Positions 11,111-22,080 of a DNA stretch of 64,000 bases are shown one piece after another. The DNA lies in NCBI GenBank assembly GCA_018340805.1, contig JACMZG010001914.1, positions 20,082,657 through 20,146,656 of the forward strand, written 5' to 3'. A model generated the notes under the pieces. The model was not told where the DNA came from. It saw nothing but the letters and a program-made list of their open reading frames with translations, and ran no database searches. The position numbers and the translations under genes were made by a program. The stretch is from Microvelia longipes. Its lineage: Eukaryota > Arthropoda > Insecta > Hemiptera > Veliidae. Every line of letters starts with the position of its first letter. Within the stretch, counting starts at the first letter, position 1.

Positions 11111-11718
11111 AATAAACGTCATAGAGCTAAATATCTGAGAGATCTAGAGATAGGAGAAAGAGTATGGCTGGTAGATTTAAAAAAATATGGCCTTGTCAGT
11201 AGAAAAGCAGAGGAACCAAGGTCTTATTATGTTAAGTCTAATGGAGCTTGTTATCGTAGAAACAGGAGATTTTTAATCCCTGATGTTAATGTTAAATCTG
11301 AGATAAAAACAGTTCCCTCTAACTTATGTAATAACTCCACTCAACCTGAGTCACCTGCCAGGGAAAACCTTAACAACTCATTAAAAATTAAAGATAAAAC
11401 TAGTGAGTTAATAGACTTAGAACCGCCATCCTCTCCACCAGTTAACAGAGGGTCACCTCATTCTGGTGAAAACACTTTAAGTCCTAGAAAGGATACCTCA
11501 TCTCCCTCTCATACCCCTATCCCAGATCTCGCCCTATTAGAGATAAACGTAAACCCGGGAGGTTAAAAGATGATAAAACTTTGTTTTTAATGACTTTTAT
11601 TTTAGAAGTTGATTATCAGATAGTTACTCAGATAGAGAATTTTCGAGACTGTTTTCAGTTCCTATTATTTAGAAGAGATAAAAAATTATTTAGTAAGTTT
11701 AATTTGTTTTCTCATTAA
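11111..11718 (+). pseudogene. int: integrase C-terminal fragment of a second gypsy element
   Basis: The frame from 11111 reads LRDLEIGERVWLVDLK and then SYYVKSNGACYRRNRRFL, the characteristic C-terminal end of gypsy integrases of the K02A2.6 type. A Pro/Ser-rich tail follows, and an indel near 11520 switches to a second frame that ends at about 11718. Nothing upstream of the integrase C-terminus remains, so the element is 5'-truncated at or before the N gap. It is followed by a purine tract and an LTR-like TGTAGTAACCG at 11792. Confidence 0.75.
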
Positions 11719-11791
11719 GAATTTTGATTTGTATTTTGTATACAGTATTTTATATTAATTTTTTCCTCTCTTCCATTTGTGAGAAGGAGGA

Positions 11792-11868
11792 TGTAGTAAC
11801 CGCTAGATCTGATGAGTTAAGAGACTAGTTGTGATGGTTATAAAAAATAAAGGTTATCTATGTTCGCT
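11792..11868 (+). repeat. left part of a gypsy LTR split by element 2
   Basis: A purine tract (GAGAAGGAGGA) at 11781-11791 precedes TGTAGTAACCGC, which is the expected layout of polypurine tract and 3' LTR start for the truncated gypsy element upstream. The sequence is cut at 11868 by element 2. It would resume at 19802 or 19806, depending on which target copy is counted, and its end is not identified. Confidence 0.55.
11865..11868 (+). repeat. target site duplication CGCT (left)
   Basis: The four bases before the 5' LTR are repeated exactly at 19802-19805 after the 3' LTR. Confidence 0.85.
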
Positions 11869-12104
11869 TGTTATGATCATATAAACTAATAAGTAAGCAC
11901 ACTAGTACTATTTACAATGTGCGTGTGTAAGCACAGAGTACGAGGATATAAAAGCCCTCGAACACAATTCACATTGTCATTTTACCGTATGAAGTCTATG
12001 TGTAATTGTCCAGTTCATGTTAGTGTTTGTTTAATTAAGACTTAGTGTTCAATAAATTTTTAATCTTTTTTAAAAAATCTAGTTATTTATTAACAATCGA
12101 AACT
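11869..12104 (+). repeat. 5' LTR of element 2
   Basis: Starts TGTTATGATC and ends CGAAACT. It carries a TATA-like GATATAAAAG near 11945-11954 and an AATAAA near 12051. It differs from the 3' LTR by about one single-base indel and one or two substitutions. Confidence 0.93.
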
Positions 12105-12121
12105 GGCGCAGTCGGTAGGAC
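12105..12121 (+). promoter_or_regulatory. primer binding site
   Basis: GGCGCAGTCGGTAGGA begins immediately after the LTR. It resembles the tRNA-primed PBS used by Drosophila 17.6/297-type elements, which from memory is tRNA-Ser. The tRNA identity was not checked. Confidence 0.7.
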
Positions 12122-12686
12122 CGGTAGATAAATATCACTGCGAAAAAGTGAAATTTAGTTCGTATTAACGATTCACTACCTGGAATTCCTGCATCCAACA
12201 GATAAAGATTTATGAGCACTGACGATGAGCAGCACTAGAACTTCCTGATTATTGGAATCGCAGCAATGAATATGCTATACCTAAATTTAATATTACTGTA
12301 AGTTATATGTATTTCCTATTCTTGGATTAATCTACATTACCCCCAACGATCAACGATTTTTCTATGAATAATCTATATTTGTTTACTGAATAATAGATTC
12401 ACAGTAAAATATATAATTGAACATTTACTGTTTATAATAAAATATTTAATAATTAACATATTTAATATTTAGCGAATATAAATATTAAATAAGCATAATA
12501 AATACTATTTTATAATAAAATATATTAATATTTAGTGAATATAAATATTAAATAAGCATAATAAATACTTATTTTATAATAAAATATATTTAATAGCGAA
12601 TATAAGTATTAAATAAACATAATAATTAATTAATTCATAATAAATATTAGTAGATATTAAGTAGATAGAATAGTTAAACTTATTTA
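12122..12686 (+). other. untranslated leader of element 2
   Basis: AT-rich leader between PBS and gag. It contains three similar approximately 65-base units around 12425-12630 built on a TATAATAAAATAT/TTAATATTTAG theme. No open frame. Confidence 0.6.
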
Positions 12687-13487
12687 ATGAATGAGCCTGT
12701 TGATGAACTTTTAAATTTATTTGGCGATATTAGTATTGAAGATAATAATCAAAATCCTCTAGACCCAGAAAACCCTGTAACAAATAATTTAACAGTAGAA
12801 AATCAACCAGAAATGTCTATTACCACAGGATATTCAACTATTCAAATTTTTTTGGAGACAATTCCATCATACGATGGAAATCCAAATACTTTGTCAATTT
12901 TTCTTAGTAGTGCTGACTCTTTAATGAGTGGTGTTACTAATGAGGCTTTAAAACCTATAGTTCTTAAGGCTATTATAGCCAAATTGACAAATAGAGCGTT
13001 GATGTTAATTGGCTCTAGGACGGATTTAACGACATGGGAACAGTACAAAGATGTTTTGACGCAAAGTTTCGGGGACCAAAGAGACTTGGATTGCCTTGTC
13101 CAGGACTTACTAAATTTAAGGCCAGCGAGAGGTCAAACTCCTTACGCTTTTGGTACAATGTGTCAAGATTTACGATGTCTTATTATTTCAAAATTAAATC
13201 TTAGTTCTGATATGAGTGAGCTAGAAAAGTCAATACGCATTAAAAGCTATAATGATCTTGCCTTAAAAACATTCATTAGAGGCTTAACTAACCCATTGCA
13301 AACAACTATAAGGCTTCGCAATCCTGACAATCTAGAAAAAGCAATGAGTTTGGTTATTGAAGAAGGAAATTTCCTACATGGTAATAATCAAACAAACTTC
13401 CTTAATCAATCAATTTTTACACCAGCACAAAGATTTTCCCCTTTACAACAACCAATAGTCAGATCTCCAAAATTGGAAATCAAATAA
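12687..13487 (+). CDS. gag: Gag capsid (element 2)
   Basis: A 266-codon frame with errantivirus-type Gag features: an acidic N-terminus, then IPSYDGNPNTLSIFLSSAD near residues 55-73, a helical capsid body with the TTWEQYKDVLTQSFGD segment, and FIRGLTNPLQTTIRLRNP further on. It assembles the particle around element RNA. The frame stops at 13485-13487, and the low-complexity C-terminus follows in another frame from 13505. Confidence 0.85.
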   Translation: MNEPVDELLNLFGDISIEDNNQNPLDPENPVTNNLTVENQPEMSITTGYSTIQIFLETIPSYDGNPNTLSIFLSSADSLMSGVTNEALKPIVLKAIIAKLTNRALMLIGSRTDLTTWEQYKDVLTQSFGDQRDLDCLVQDLLNLRPARGQTPYAFGTMCQDLRCLIISKLNLSSDMSELEKSIRIKSYNDLALKTFIRGLTNPLQTTIRLRNPDNLEKAMSLVIEEGNFLHGNNQTNFLNQSIFTPAQRFSPLQQPIVRSPKLEIK

Positions 13488-13504
13488 GACCAAGCGCTAT
13501 ACCG

Positions 13505-13933
13505 ATGGCAAGGCCTTTCAATCACCAAACTATGCTTAACACCTATCGCCCAATGAATAACCCATATAGACCGGTAAGTTATCAGAACAATAATACTCAA
13601 CAACCAAGTAACATTGTGAGACCAAGTCAATTATTTACCCCAAGAAATCCGACAAATATATATCAAAGACCAATAAACTATCAAAACCAGCCTAGTACTT
13701 CGAACCAAAATTTCAACTCTCAAAACAGTAATTCGAAACCCTATACCCCCACTCCGATGGAAACATCAACCAATTCAAGATTATTTTCTTTAAATGTTTT
13801 TGACAACCTTCACAATACTGAAACAGATTGTTATAATACTGACTATGACTATTATATAATACCGAATATTATACACCAGAGGAATATGGACATTCCGATT
13901 ACTATAATGACCAATATTACCGTCAAAATTTAG
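13505..13933 (+). pseudogene. gag: Gag C-terminal low-complexity region
   Basis: A 142-codon Asn/Gln/Pro/Tyr-rich frame (SKPYTPTPMETSTNSR) without a zinc knuckle, typical of errantivirus Gag tails. An equivalent phrase (QNYTPTPMSTQTTYTR) is present in the gag of element 3. It is offset by an indel from the capsid frame. Confidence 0.75.
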
Positions 13934-14173
13934 AAACCGACCTGCAACAAAACATTCAGGTGGGCATTGAAAATTATCTTCATAATTTAAATCTGAACCC
14001 CCAGATAACCTCTAATAATTCAACCCTCAACCGTTAGTAGAACCGAATCAACTAAATACGAATGAAACGAAGAACTCATTTTTTCGGGACTCAGCCTCTT
14101 CACAGGACAAGACTTAGAGACGATTAAAATAAACTGTATTAAGGAAGAACTGCCGTATGTAATCATACCGGAA

Positions 14174-14608
14174 ATGAATATAAAATTACTCATAGATACA
14201 GGCAGTACTAGAAGCTTATTAGACCCCCAACTTGCTCACAAATACTATAAAAATAATATAATAAATGAAAATTTTAAAATCCAATCAGCTCATGACACCA
14301 CCGTTCATAACGAAACTGTTGTCATACCTATTTTCCCTACTCTGTGTAATGATAATCAAGTTCATAAGTTTTATCTATTCAAGTTTGATAGCGATTTTGA
14401 TGGTTTGATCGGCATAAATCTACTGAAACAGCTAAGTGCGAAGATAGATATGGAAAATAAGCTTCTAATAACACCAGATAAAATTATTCCCATTGTATAT
14501 GGCACGAGTATTGAAAAACCTCTTACATATAAAATACCAGCCCAGACCCAAAAAATAATTAGGATACCCGTAAATAAAGAATCGGGTTTAGGAATAATCA
14601 TCATATAA
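14174..14608 (+). CDS. pro: retropepsin (element 2)
   Basis: IKLLIDTGSTRSLLD near residues 3-17 is the active-site Asp region, and DFDGLIGINLLKQL near residues 72-85 is the second conserved segment, matching one subunit of retroviral-type protease. It lies between Gag and RT, as in gypsy pol. The frame stops shortly before the RT remnants. Confidence 0.85.
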   Translation: MNIKLLIDTGSTRSLLDPQLAHKYYKNNIINENFKIQSAHDTTVHNETVVIPIFPTLCNDNQVHKFYLFKFDSDFDGLIGINLLKQLSAKIDMENKLLITPDKIIPIVYGTSIEKPLTYKIPAQTQKIIRIPVNKESGLGIIII

Positions 14609-14636
14609 AAATCAAAGAAAATATAGATATTCCGAC

Positions 14637-15770
14637 GGCCCTTGTAAAGATTCACAATAATTATGCGATAACAAGTATATTCAATGCGAGTGACAAGGAG
14701 GCCGAGTTAGAGTTAATTAAACCACTAGACGTAGAGTTGTTAGACAAGGAAGACATTGTAACAGCGATAAGAAATCATAACATGCATATAGATAAAATAT
14801 TAGACCAAGAGACTAACTTTAAACTTGATAAAAACCTAGAAAAGCTTAACTTAGCACATTGTAATGACGAGGAAAAATATTACATAACAAAACTGTGTTC
14901 TGAGTATAAAGATATATTTTATTGCGATGGAATACCTTTAACTTTTACTAACGAAATTCGACATAAGATTAGGCTAACGGACGATACACCTATACACTCA
15001 AAACTTTATAGGTACCCCCTGTACATAGAGAGGAAGTCGACAGACAGATAGACAAAATGCTAAAAGACGGTATTATTAGGCCAAGCACATCGCCGTATTG
15101 TAGTCCTATCTGGGTTGTATCAAAAAAGCCTGATGCTTCGGGAGAAAAGAAGCTAAGGGTAGTTATCGACTATCGAGCCCTTAACGCCAAAACTATCGAC
15201 GATAGATACCCATTCCGAATATTTCGGATATTTTAGACAGCTTGGGACGTGCGAATTATTTTTCTACATTAGATCTCGCTAGTGGATTCCACCAGGTCGA
15301 AGTGGAACCAGAAGACGTACATAAAACCGCATTTTCAACTGGCAACGCCCATATGGAATTTTTGCGCATGCCATTTGGCCTTAAAAGCGCTTGTGCCACC
15401 TTCCAACGTGTTATGAACAACGTGCTGGCGGTCTAATTAATAAGATCTGCATGGTATATATAGATGATATAATTATTTTTTCGGCGAACCTCGAAGAGCA
15501 CATTAAAAATATTAAATTAGTCTTTGACAGAATTAGACAATATAATCTAAAAGTGCACCTTGAAAATCAAATTTCGTACAAAGAGAAGTTAAATTTTTAG
15601 GACATATAGTAACTGAGGAAGGTATAAAACCTGACCCAGAAAAAATTAAAGCTGTTCAAAATTATCCTTTGCCAAGCAATGCGACTGAGATAAAAAGATT
15701 TCTCGGGTTAATAGGATATTACGGGAAGTTCATTCCAAATTCAGTAAAATCACAAAACCAATGACTAAAT
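14637..15770 (+). pseudogene. pol: reverse transcriptase (element 2, multiply frameshifted)
   Basis: Pieces in three frames: a spacer at 14737-15051; [13 protein letters not shown] near 15160; [16 protein letters not shown] with a catalytic Asp at 15257-15304; [16 protein letters not shown] at 15369-15415; and MVYIDDIIIFS with the catalytic YIDD box at about 15450-15483. The RT tail with [12 protein letters not shown] is at about 15700-15735. At least three indels prevent one reading frame. Confidence 0.88.
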
Positions 15771-15859
15771 GTTTAAAGAAAAATAGCAAAATAGATACGA
15801 AAGACCGAAATATGTAGAGTGTTTCGAAACTTGCAAAAACGTCTTAACCAACGACCCTA

Positions 15860-16250
15860 TATTACAGTATCCCGATTTTACAAAAGAATTTATTATCACA
15901 ACCGATGCGAGCGATTATTCCATAGGCTCAGTTTTAAGCCAAGGCACAATCCCAAACGACAAGCCTATCGCTTACGCTTCAAGAACGCTTAATGAAACTG
16001 AGTGCCGATATAGTACGATAGAGAAAGAGTGCCTAAGTATAGTTTATGCATGCAAAACATTTCGACACTATATTTACGGACGTAAGTTTAAAATATACAC
16101 TGACCACAGGCCCTTAGTTTGGCTATTTAATTTAAAAAACCTAACTCCAAACTTCTAAGGGAGGTTAAAATTGGAGGAGTATGACTATGAAATTATTTAC
16201 AAAAAAGGTAAATACAACACAAACGCTGACTCACTATCAAGAATAAAACT
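15860..16250 (+). pseudogene. pol: RNase H (element 2)
   Basis: FIITTDASDYSIGSVLSQG near 15890-15945 gives the first Asp. STIEKECLSIVYACKTFRHY gives the Glu, and YTDHRPLVWLF keeps the TDH. The frame shifts near 16150 and resumes at 16171 with EEYDYEIIYKKGKYNTNADSLSRI, which holds the NADSLSR box. The frame from 16171 runs on to 16395 as the acidic tether to integrase. Confidence 0.85.
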
Positions 16251-16395
16251 CAATACAATGGATCAGCAATCTGTAGCTGAAACTTCTGACAGTACGACTA
16301 ACAATCCTGGGGACTCTAACTTTAATGTAACCGAATATCTAAGAAATTTATGTGAAACCTTTGAAGACGACGCAAACAGGAAGACATGGAAATAG

Positions 16396-16845
16396 AAATT
16401 TTAGAAAATCAAGTAATTGACACCCCTTCCGAACCATCCGAATCAGAACTTCGGAACCAAATCGAAAATCCGCAAATCGATCAATCTGATCTAAACTCAA
16501 TTCGAATAGAGTAGAAAATACAAGTGCGGTATACCTATTTTAGATGAAATCATAAATAACAAGCAGAATCAAATAATAATAGGACTAATATACACCACAA
16601 AGTAGACGTAAAATTGACAAAACACGATGACAAACAAATTTTTTTCCTCAAAATTCCGATACAAATAATGAAAAACTTATTCTTGACTTTTTAAAAACAT
16701 ATACCTGTCCGGCCCCAACATATTATTTATTTCATACAAGATTTATTATACAGGTCATTTTGTAAGGTTTATTTAAAAATACTTTTCTGGAAATAAATTA
16801 AAATTAATAAAATGCACAAAGCGAGTTAGCACCATAACAGATAAA
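16396..16845 (+). other. RNase H to integrase tether, degenerate
   Basis: About 450 bases of Glu/Asn/Lys-rich remnant with stops in all frames. It probably corresponds to the integrase N-terminal spacer. No distinct motif. Confidence 0.45.
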
Positions 16846-16849
16846 AATG

Positions 16850-17880
16850 AACAAATCGAAATAATTCAAAATTATCACGTATCAAAATCAAACCATAGAG
16901 GTATTACTGAAACGCTAAAAGCCATACAAAAATTATATTATTGGAAAGGCATGAAAAATCCGTTTCCGACATAATAAATATCTGTGAACTATGCCATCGA
17001 GCAAAATACTCTAGACAGAAACCGTTCTCTCAGTTATTACTAACTGAAACAGCATCTAGACCGTTCGAAATCGTTATTGACACTTTTACCTTCGATGGAC
17101 TTCACTATTTAACATTAATCGACGCTTTTACTAAATTCGCACAAGCCGTACCAATAATTGGCAAAACGGCTATTCACATAAGTGAAGCCCTTGTAAAATA
17201 CTTTGCATCCTTCGGTGTGCCTAAGACAATAACACTAGACCAAGGTTCTGAGTTCAACAACGAGGTAGTAAAAGATATGTTAAAACTCCACCAAATAAAT
17301 GTGCATTTTACTACAATAAACCACCACGAGAGTAATGGTGTAATCGAGAGATTTCACAGCACTCTAATAGAACATCTCAGACTATTGCAAGAAACTCCTT
17401 CTTAAAGGAGAGAAAACAAACCTCATTTACTATGCTATTATATAGCATATAATAGTAGTATTAATAGCGTCACCGATTACACTCCATTCGAGCTAGCATT
17501 CGGTCATTCTCAATCTAGAAATCCTAATGAAATATTTGTACCAAAACAGTTTTTCACTAATTACATAGAAAATCAAAACTCGTCTCGAAAAGGTTTACGA
17601 TGAAGTCAAAAACAAAAACAATAGATAAGAAAAGAAAAATCGATAAGATTAATTCAACAGACGATAATAATAAGGTTTCATATTGGACAGACAGTATATA
17701 GGCAAAACCCTAAAGCTCGAAATAAAAAGAATAATAGATTCATAGGCCCTTACGAGATCCTAGCGTTGCTAGAGCACAATAGAATAAAAGTTAAAAATAA
17801 AGAAACAAACAAAATTATTATTGTTCACATGAAAGAGTTGAAAATTCCACCTGTTACAGAACTATTGGAACAGCCTTCAA
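16850..17880 (+). pseudogene. int: integrase (element 2)
   Basis: The zinc finger is readable as SNHRGITETLKAIQKLYYW (about 16890-16945), then ICELCHRAK in the next frame. In the frame 16941-17405 the core has Asp in IVIDTF, Asp in TLDQGSEFNNEV and Glu in NGVIERFHSTL, so the DDE triad is intact. After TAA near 17405 the C-terminal part continues in other frames with GPYEILALLEHNRIKVKN. Confidence 0.88.
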
Positions 17881-17929
17881 CGTCAAAGTCGAGGGTAAAT
17901 TCACAAAAACCGACTTGACACAGAACCCA

Positions 17930-19517
17930 GGACTGATACCGATCAATTAGGCAAAGCAGTAAACCAACAGGACCACTGGACTTTTATTAGAATTTATGAG
18001 ACAGAAAAGATTACAAAAGAATATTTAGCCTTGCAACTATTTTACACAAACATCAAGTTGTCAGCAGAAAATAGTACATTTCTACAGCACGACAATCCTT
18101 TCAAACAAACAGACATAATTCATAATAAAGTAAAAGAAAGATTATCTCAAATTAACCCCTTACTCGACTTATCTTATGGAAGTGATAACCGACCCAGACA
18201 GAAAAGAGGTTTGATAAATGGACTGGGATCAGTTATAAAAATATTAACAGGTAACTTAGATGATAACGACGCCTTAAAATACGATAAGCTTTTAAATTAA
18301 TTAAGTAAAAAACAAAACGACATGTTTCATATGGTCAAAGCACAGATAACCGTTTATGAAAACATTACAACTGAATTTGAGAAAAATATAAAAACCTTAT
18401 CACAATCAAAAAATCCTAGAAGCCGTTATTAACGACATGTTAAATAATAGTAACGCCAAAACAATGCACCACCAATTCGCCTTTCACATTGCCGTGCAAC
18501 AAATCTATAATAACTTTCAGATTTTATATGACGCCTTGGAAGACTTAGAAGTAGCAATGACTTTTGCTAAATTGAGTATTTTTCATAATTCAATAATCAA
18601 ACCAACCGAACTTATCCCAATGTTAAATAAGGCCAAAAGCAATTAATTTCCTATAAAGCCTTCTCTTGAAAATATAATGTTATTAGAAAGTTAATTACTG
18701 TTAAGTCTTATATTAAGAATAGTAGAATAGTGTTTATAGAAATCCCACTTATAAGTAATAGAGAATTTGATTATTATCATCTTATATCTATACCAGTTAT
18801 TAGTAAAATACAAACATTTTATAGAACCATTATTAATAATATTTTTATTATTAAATGTAAAATGAAGAATTTTTCTTTCTCTAATGTAATAAAAAATTTT
18901 GGAAGGAAAATATATGTGTAACAATATTTTAATAGCCAAAATCAATACAACAAAAGTAAGTAGTAAATCTGATACAACACAAAGATATAAATCATCTATG
19001 TCATATAACACAAGTTAATATTTCCGATACATATGTTAATAAGATAGACGTCAATAAATGGATAATTGCAACTCGGAAAACACTCGTTACCGAAGAATGC
19101 AATTCAGTCAAAAATCTGTACTACTTAAATGGTACTTATCTGATAGAATTAAACGACCTCTGTAAAATCTCATTTGGCAATTATATTTTACAAACGTTCT
19201 CTAACGCTAATGAGAAACTTAAGAATATAGATATACCCCAAATCTTAATTCCAAATTCGTTGTCCCTAAATAATAAACAAATGTCGGTTTAACTCGATCC
19301 GATAAGTCTACATTTGGAAAGTTTCAACAATGAGCTTAAAAAACAAAAGGAAATGTTAGCTTATGTATCTTCACCAATTAACTTCAAAAGATTTGATGTT
19401 TATAATGTGTTGTTAACTATACTAGTTGTGATAATAGTATTAGTATGCTTATACTGTTTAAACCATAAAATAAAAGAAAGAGAAACACCCCAATCAAAGG
19501 TGGATAGAGAAATATAA
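17930..19517 (+). pseudogene. env: F-like env glycoprotein (element 2, broken)
   Basis: The open pieces are 18031-18300, 18437-18646 and 19314-19517. A furin-type site (RQKR) followed by GLINGLGS occurs at about 18197-18230 in the first piece. A heptad-rich central region follows. The last piece ends with a membrane anchor (LLTILVVIIVLVCLYCL) and a short basic tail. This is the organisation of errantivirus/baculovirus F-like fusion proteins. Several indels and stops break it, so no full-length product can be made from this copy. Confidence 0.85.
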
Positions 19518-19552
19518 AAATTTCAGATTTTGGTCATTCTGCCCCAAATCTT

Positions 19553-19566
19553 CAACTTAAGGGGGG
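19553..19566 (+). promoter_or_regulatory. polypurine tract of element 2
   Basis: A purine run ending in GGGGGG sits directly before the 3' LTR. It primes plus-strand DNA synthesis in LTR elements. Confidence 0.75.
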
Positions 19567-19801
19567 TGTTATGATCATATAAACTAATAAGTAAGCACAC
19601 TAGTACTATTACAATGTGCGTGTGTAAGCACAGAGTACGAGGATATAAAAGCCCTCGAACACAATTCACATTGTCATTTTACCGTATGAAGTCTATGTGT
19701 AATTGTCCAGTTCATGTTAGTGTTTGTTTAATTAAGACTTAGTGTTCAATAAATTTTTAATCTTTTTTAAAAAATCTAGTTATTAATTAACAATCGAAAC
19801 T
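19567..19801 (+). repeat. 3' LTR of element 2
   Basis: Matches 11869-12104 over its whole length with only one or two differences, and ends at CGAAACT before the CGCT duplication. Confidence 0.93.
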
Positions 19802-19805
19802 CGCT
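19802..19805 (+). repeat. target site duplication CGCT (right)
   Basis: Exact repeat of 11865-11868. Confidence 0.85.
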
Positions 19806-19921
19806 ACCTCGTGAGTTTTTTCTCTCCGTTTTATTAACCAATTTTAATTAGATCATTAATATTAATTATGAATTATATACTGCTCTAGGTGCGTATTATA
19901 CATTGAGTACTTATACCGCGT

Positions 19922-20202
19922 TTAAAACGGTACTGATTTTCTGGGATTGTACTTGACGAAATCTCTATTTAATTGAAGTTTAACTAGTTTTTCTAGAATT
20001 ATAGAGAAAGTAGTAAGCATTGAAATTGGTCTGTAGTTAGACATGATCTTAGAGTCACCTTTCTTTATTAGTGGGATAACAATAGCAGTTTTTAAGAGAC
20101 GTTGGGAAAATTCCCTGCTAGAAGCTAGTATTAGCGAGATGGGCCAGAGCTTTACAGAGTATTTCTTTATACTTCATGACAAGTTTTGAACTAATGCCGT
20201 CT
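19922..20202 (-). pseudogene. LINE reverse transcriptase fragment
   Basis: On the minus strand the frame reads DGISSKLVMKYKEIL, then PTSLKTAIVIPLIKKGDSK, then SNYRPISMLTTFSIILEKL, the N-terminal RT motifs of jockey/CR1-type non-LTR elements. One stop interrupts it. The fragment ends near 19922 without the catalytic YADD box. It abuts the BEL/Pao fragment on the same strand. Confidence 0.75.
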
Positions 20203-20730
20203 CAACCTATATAGTAATATAGCCATACTTTTGGCTATATTACTTAATATGTATGACTTAGTTGATCCTGAATCTAATATGGCTCTAACTTTAGTTTGTT
20301 TCCATAAATCTCTAGGATTAACTATATTGACAACCAAAGTTTGCATATAAACCTTACCATCTCCTTGATATCTAAGCGTAGGGTCGATCTTTGACAGCAT
20401 ACTACTTTCTACTTTACTTACTGTCTTAACATCGCCTTTCTTAGAGTCTTCTCCCTTTCTATTATTTGGTAAGTCTGGACAAATAATTGCGTAATGTAAT
20501 CGCTTACAGATGATACATCTAGGTGGAGCTCTACAGTTCCTAGATGAATGATATTGTTTTAAACAACTAAAACAACACTTATTTTTAGCAATGAACCCCT
20601 TTTTTTCTAATGACATGGAAGCACCCTTACCGCAGTCCTGACTAGCATGATTTCTACCACAAATACATGCTAATTTTATTACTATTATTGAATTTTGACA
20701 TATTTTGTTGTTTTTAGAATTAAACTTCAA
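20203..20730 (-). pseudogene. gag: BEL/Pao Gag zinc-knuckle and protease fragment
   Basis: The minus-strand frame (start 20730) has a Cys/His array: CICGRNHASQDC, then CCFSCLKQYHSSRNC, then CIICKRLHYAIIC. This multi-knuckle pattern is typical of BEL/Pao Gag. A protease start follows with VRAILDSGSTKSYI. The fragment ends near 20203 where LINE sequence begins, so RT and the rest of pol are missing. Confidence 0.8.
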
Positions 20731-21696
20731 TTACTATTTACCAATGAATAGGCTGTAGCTACTCCTTCGAAGTACTACCCTGGTTCGAATTGCAATTTAC
20801 TTAAACTTTCTTGAGCACATTTTCCTCTGCTCACTTTGTACCTCCCCACGTAAAAATGTCATAAACGAGTCTAAATTATTTCTCTTATTTTTAACATAAT
20901 TAACTTGTTAATGTGTAAATTTATGTAGTTTTTTTTATTAGTACGAAATAAAATGTATTCATTTCAACAACTTTGCATTCATCTTAATAACTTAATATTT
21001 GTAAGACCATTTTTACATTATTTGCAAATATTTTTGTTTTAGATTTCCCAAACAATTTTAAGCAAACCTAAAAAATGAAGTTACTCAAAAGATGTTATTT
21101 TCTTACTAAAAAAAAAATACAAATAAATAAAAATTATTTATGATTATGCCATCATATGGCATAATATATTCCTCTATGGATTATGCGTACATTTTTAATT
21201 TACCTTTGGTTTATTGATCACCCAAAAATCCAGAAATAAAGCCCTAGGTTTACACAAAATCAATTTTCTGTACTATTACCATTAACGTAATTAATTAAAT
21301 AATAATATGAAAACCAGAAATAAACCAGTTAAAATGTCACCATAAATACGTGTTGTATTTTGGTGTATATGTATTGAAGAAATAAATTAGTGTATTGTGT
21401 TAATACACTAAAACCATAAAACTTAATGTTTTAGCGAATTTCCTTTGGGAATAAAATTCGCTAATGGGATAGGCGTCATGGCGGAAGTCGAACCTCGGAC
21501 CACGACACAAATCCGTTTCAGAGGTACCTAATGACGAAAACATACGTTTCGCGAGACTCAAAAGAAACACAGTTTCTTATACAGTAACATAGACAGCTTA
21601 TACAGTAACATATACGATAGTTGTCAATGTCTGTCAAATAAATCATTCACTTTTTAGAATTGGACCAAAGTGTTTCATTTTTTAAGTGTTTCATTT
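20731..21696. other. AT-rich intergenic DNA, then gypsy LTR candidate region
   Basis: 20731-21400 is AT-rich with no gene. 21400-21696 has a short palindrome near 21392-21415 (GTGTTAATACAC) and a direct repeat of about 16 bases (TTATACAGTAACATA) at 21577 and 21599. It may be the U3 of the gypsy element that follows, but no partner copy proves it. Confidence 0.45.
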
Positions 21697-21699
21697 CGA

Positions 21700-21832
21700 A
21701 CAACTCCATTCTGTGTCATTAATTCTCTTAATTAGGTCTACCGACCCCACATTATGAGCTGCTGTGCAGTCATCCTTTTGGATAAGGATGTGATGATTTA
21801 TGCGTCCTGGTTATGAGGGCACATAAATTATC
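21700..21832 (+). repeat. 5' LTR end of the deleted gypsy element
   Basis: Shares about 95 bases (CATTAATTCTCTTAATTAGG and following) with 24172-24258. The LTR start upstream is not resolved. Confidence 0.55.
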
Positions 21833-21851
21833 TGGCGTCCAACGTGGGTCC
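21833..21851 (+). promoter_or_regulatory. primer binding site
   Basis: TGGCGTCCAACGTGGGTCC lies directly after the proposed LTR end. The pattern TGGCGxCCAACGTGGG recurs as PBS in many gypsy elements. Confidence 0.65.
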
Positions 21852-21975
21852 CTCGGGTCTGTTTCTTTGTTGTTCTCATTGAAGTTGGTTCCTTTAAAAC
21901 TAATATTGTTCACTTTATCATTTTATTATCTTTTATATTTTTGTGTTATTATTTTGAATATTGTATCGGTTCAGT

Positions 21976-22080
21976 ATGCCAGGTAAAGAAAGCAGTGGCG
22001 ATGAAGAGGTTGATTCCGCTGTTCTTATTGAAGAGTGGGAAGACTTACTTGCTTCTCTTAAATCGATACTCATTGTATAA
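21976..22080 (+). pseudogene. gag: gag start fragment
   Basis: A 34-codon frame beginning at ATG 21976, acidic (GDEEVDSAVLIEEWEDLL), at the expected distance from the PBS for a gag start. It ends at TAA 22078-22080. Degenerate gag-like DNA continues to about 22200. Confidence 0.45.

Larger units (their letters stand above)
11869..19801 (+). mobile_element. errantivirus-type Ty3/gypsy element with F-like env (element 2)
   Basis: The two LTRs are nearly identical (236 and 235 bp). The element is flanked by the 4-bp duplication CGCT (11865-11868 and 19802-19805). It has a PBS starting right at the 5' LTR end, a polypurine tract before the 3' LTR, and gag, pol and env in order. A 4-bp target duplication and env place it with errantivirus-like elements. 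Despite the young LTRs, almost every coding region is broken by small indels. Confidence 0.93.
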
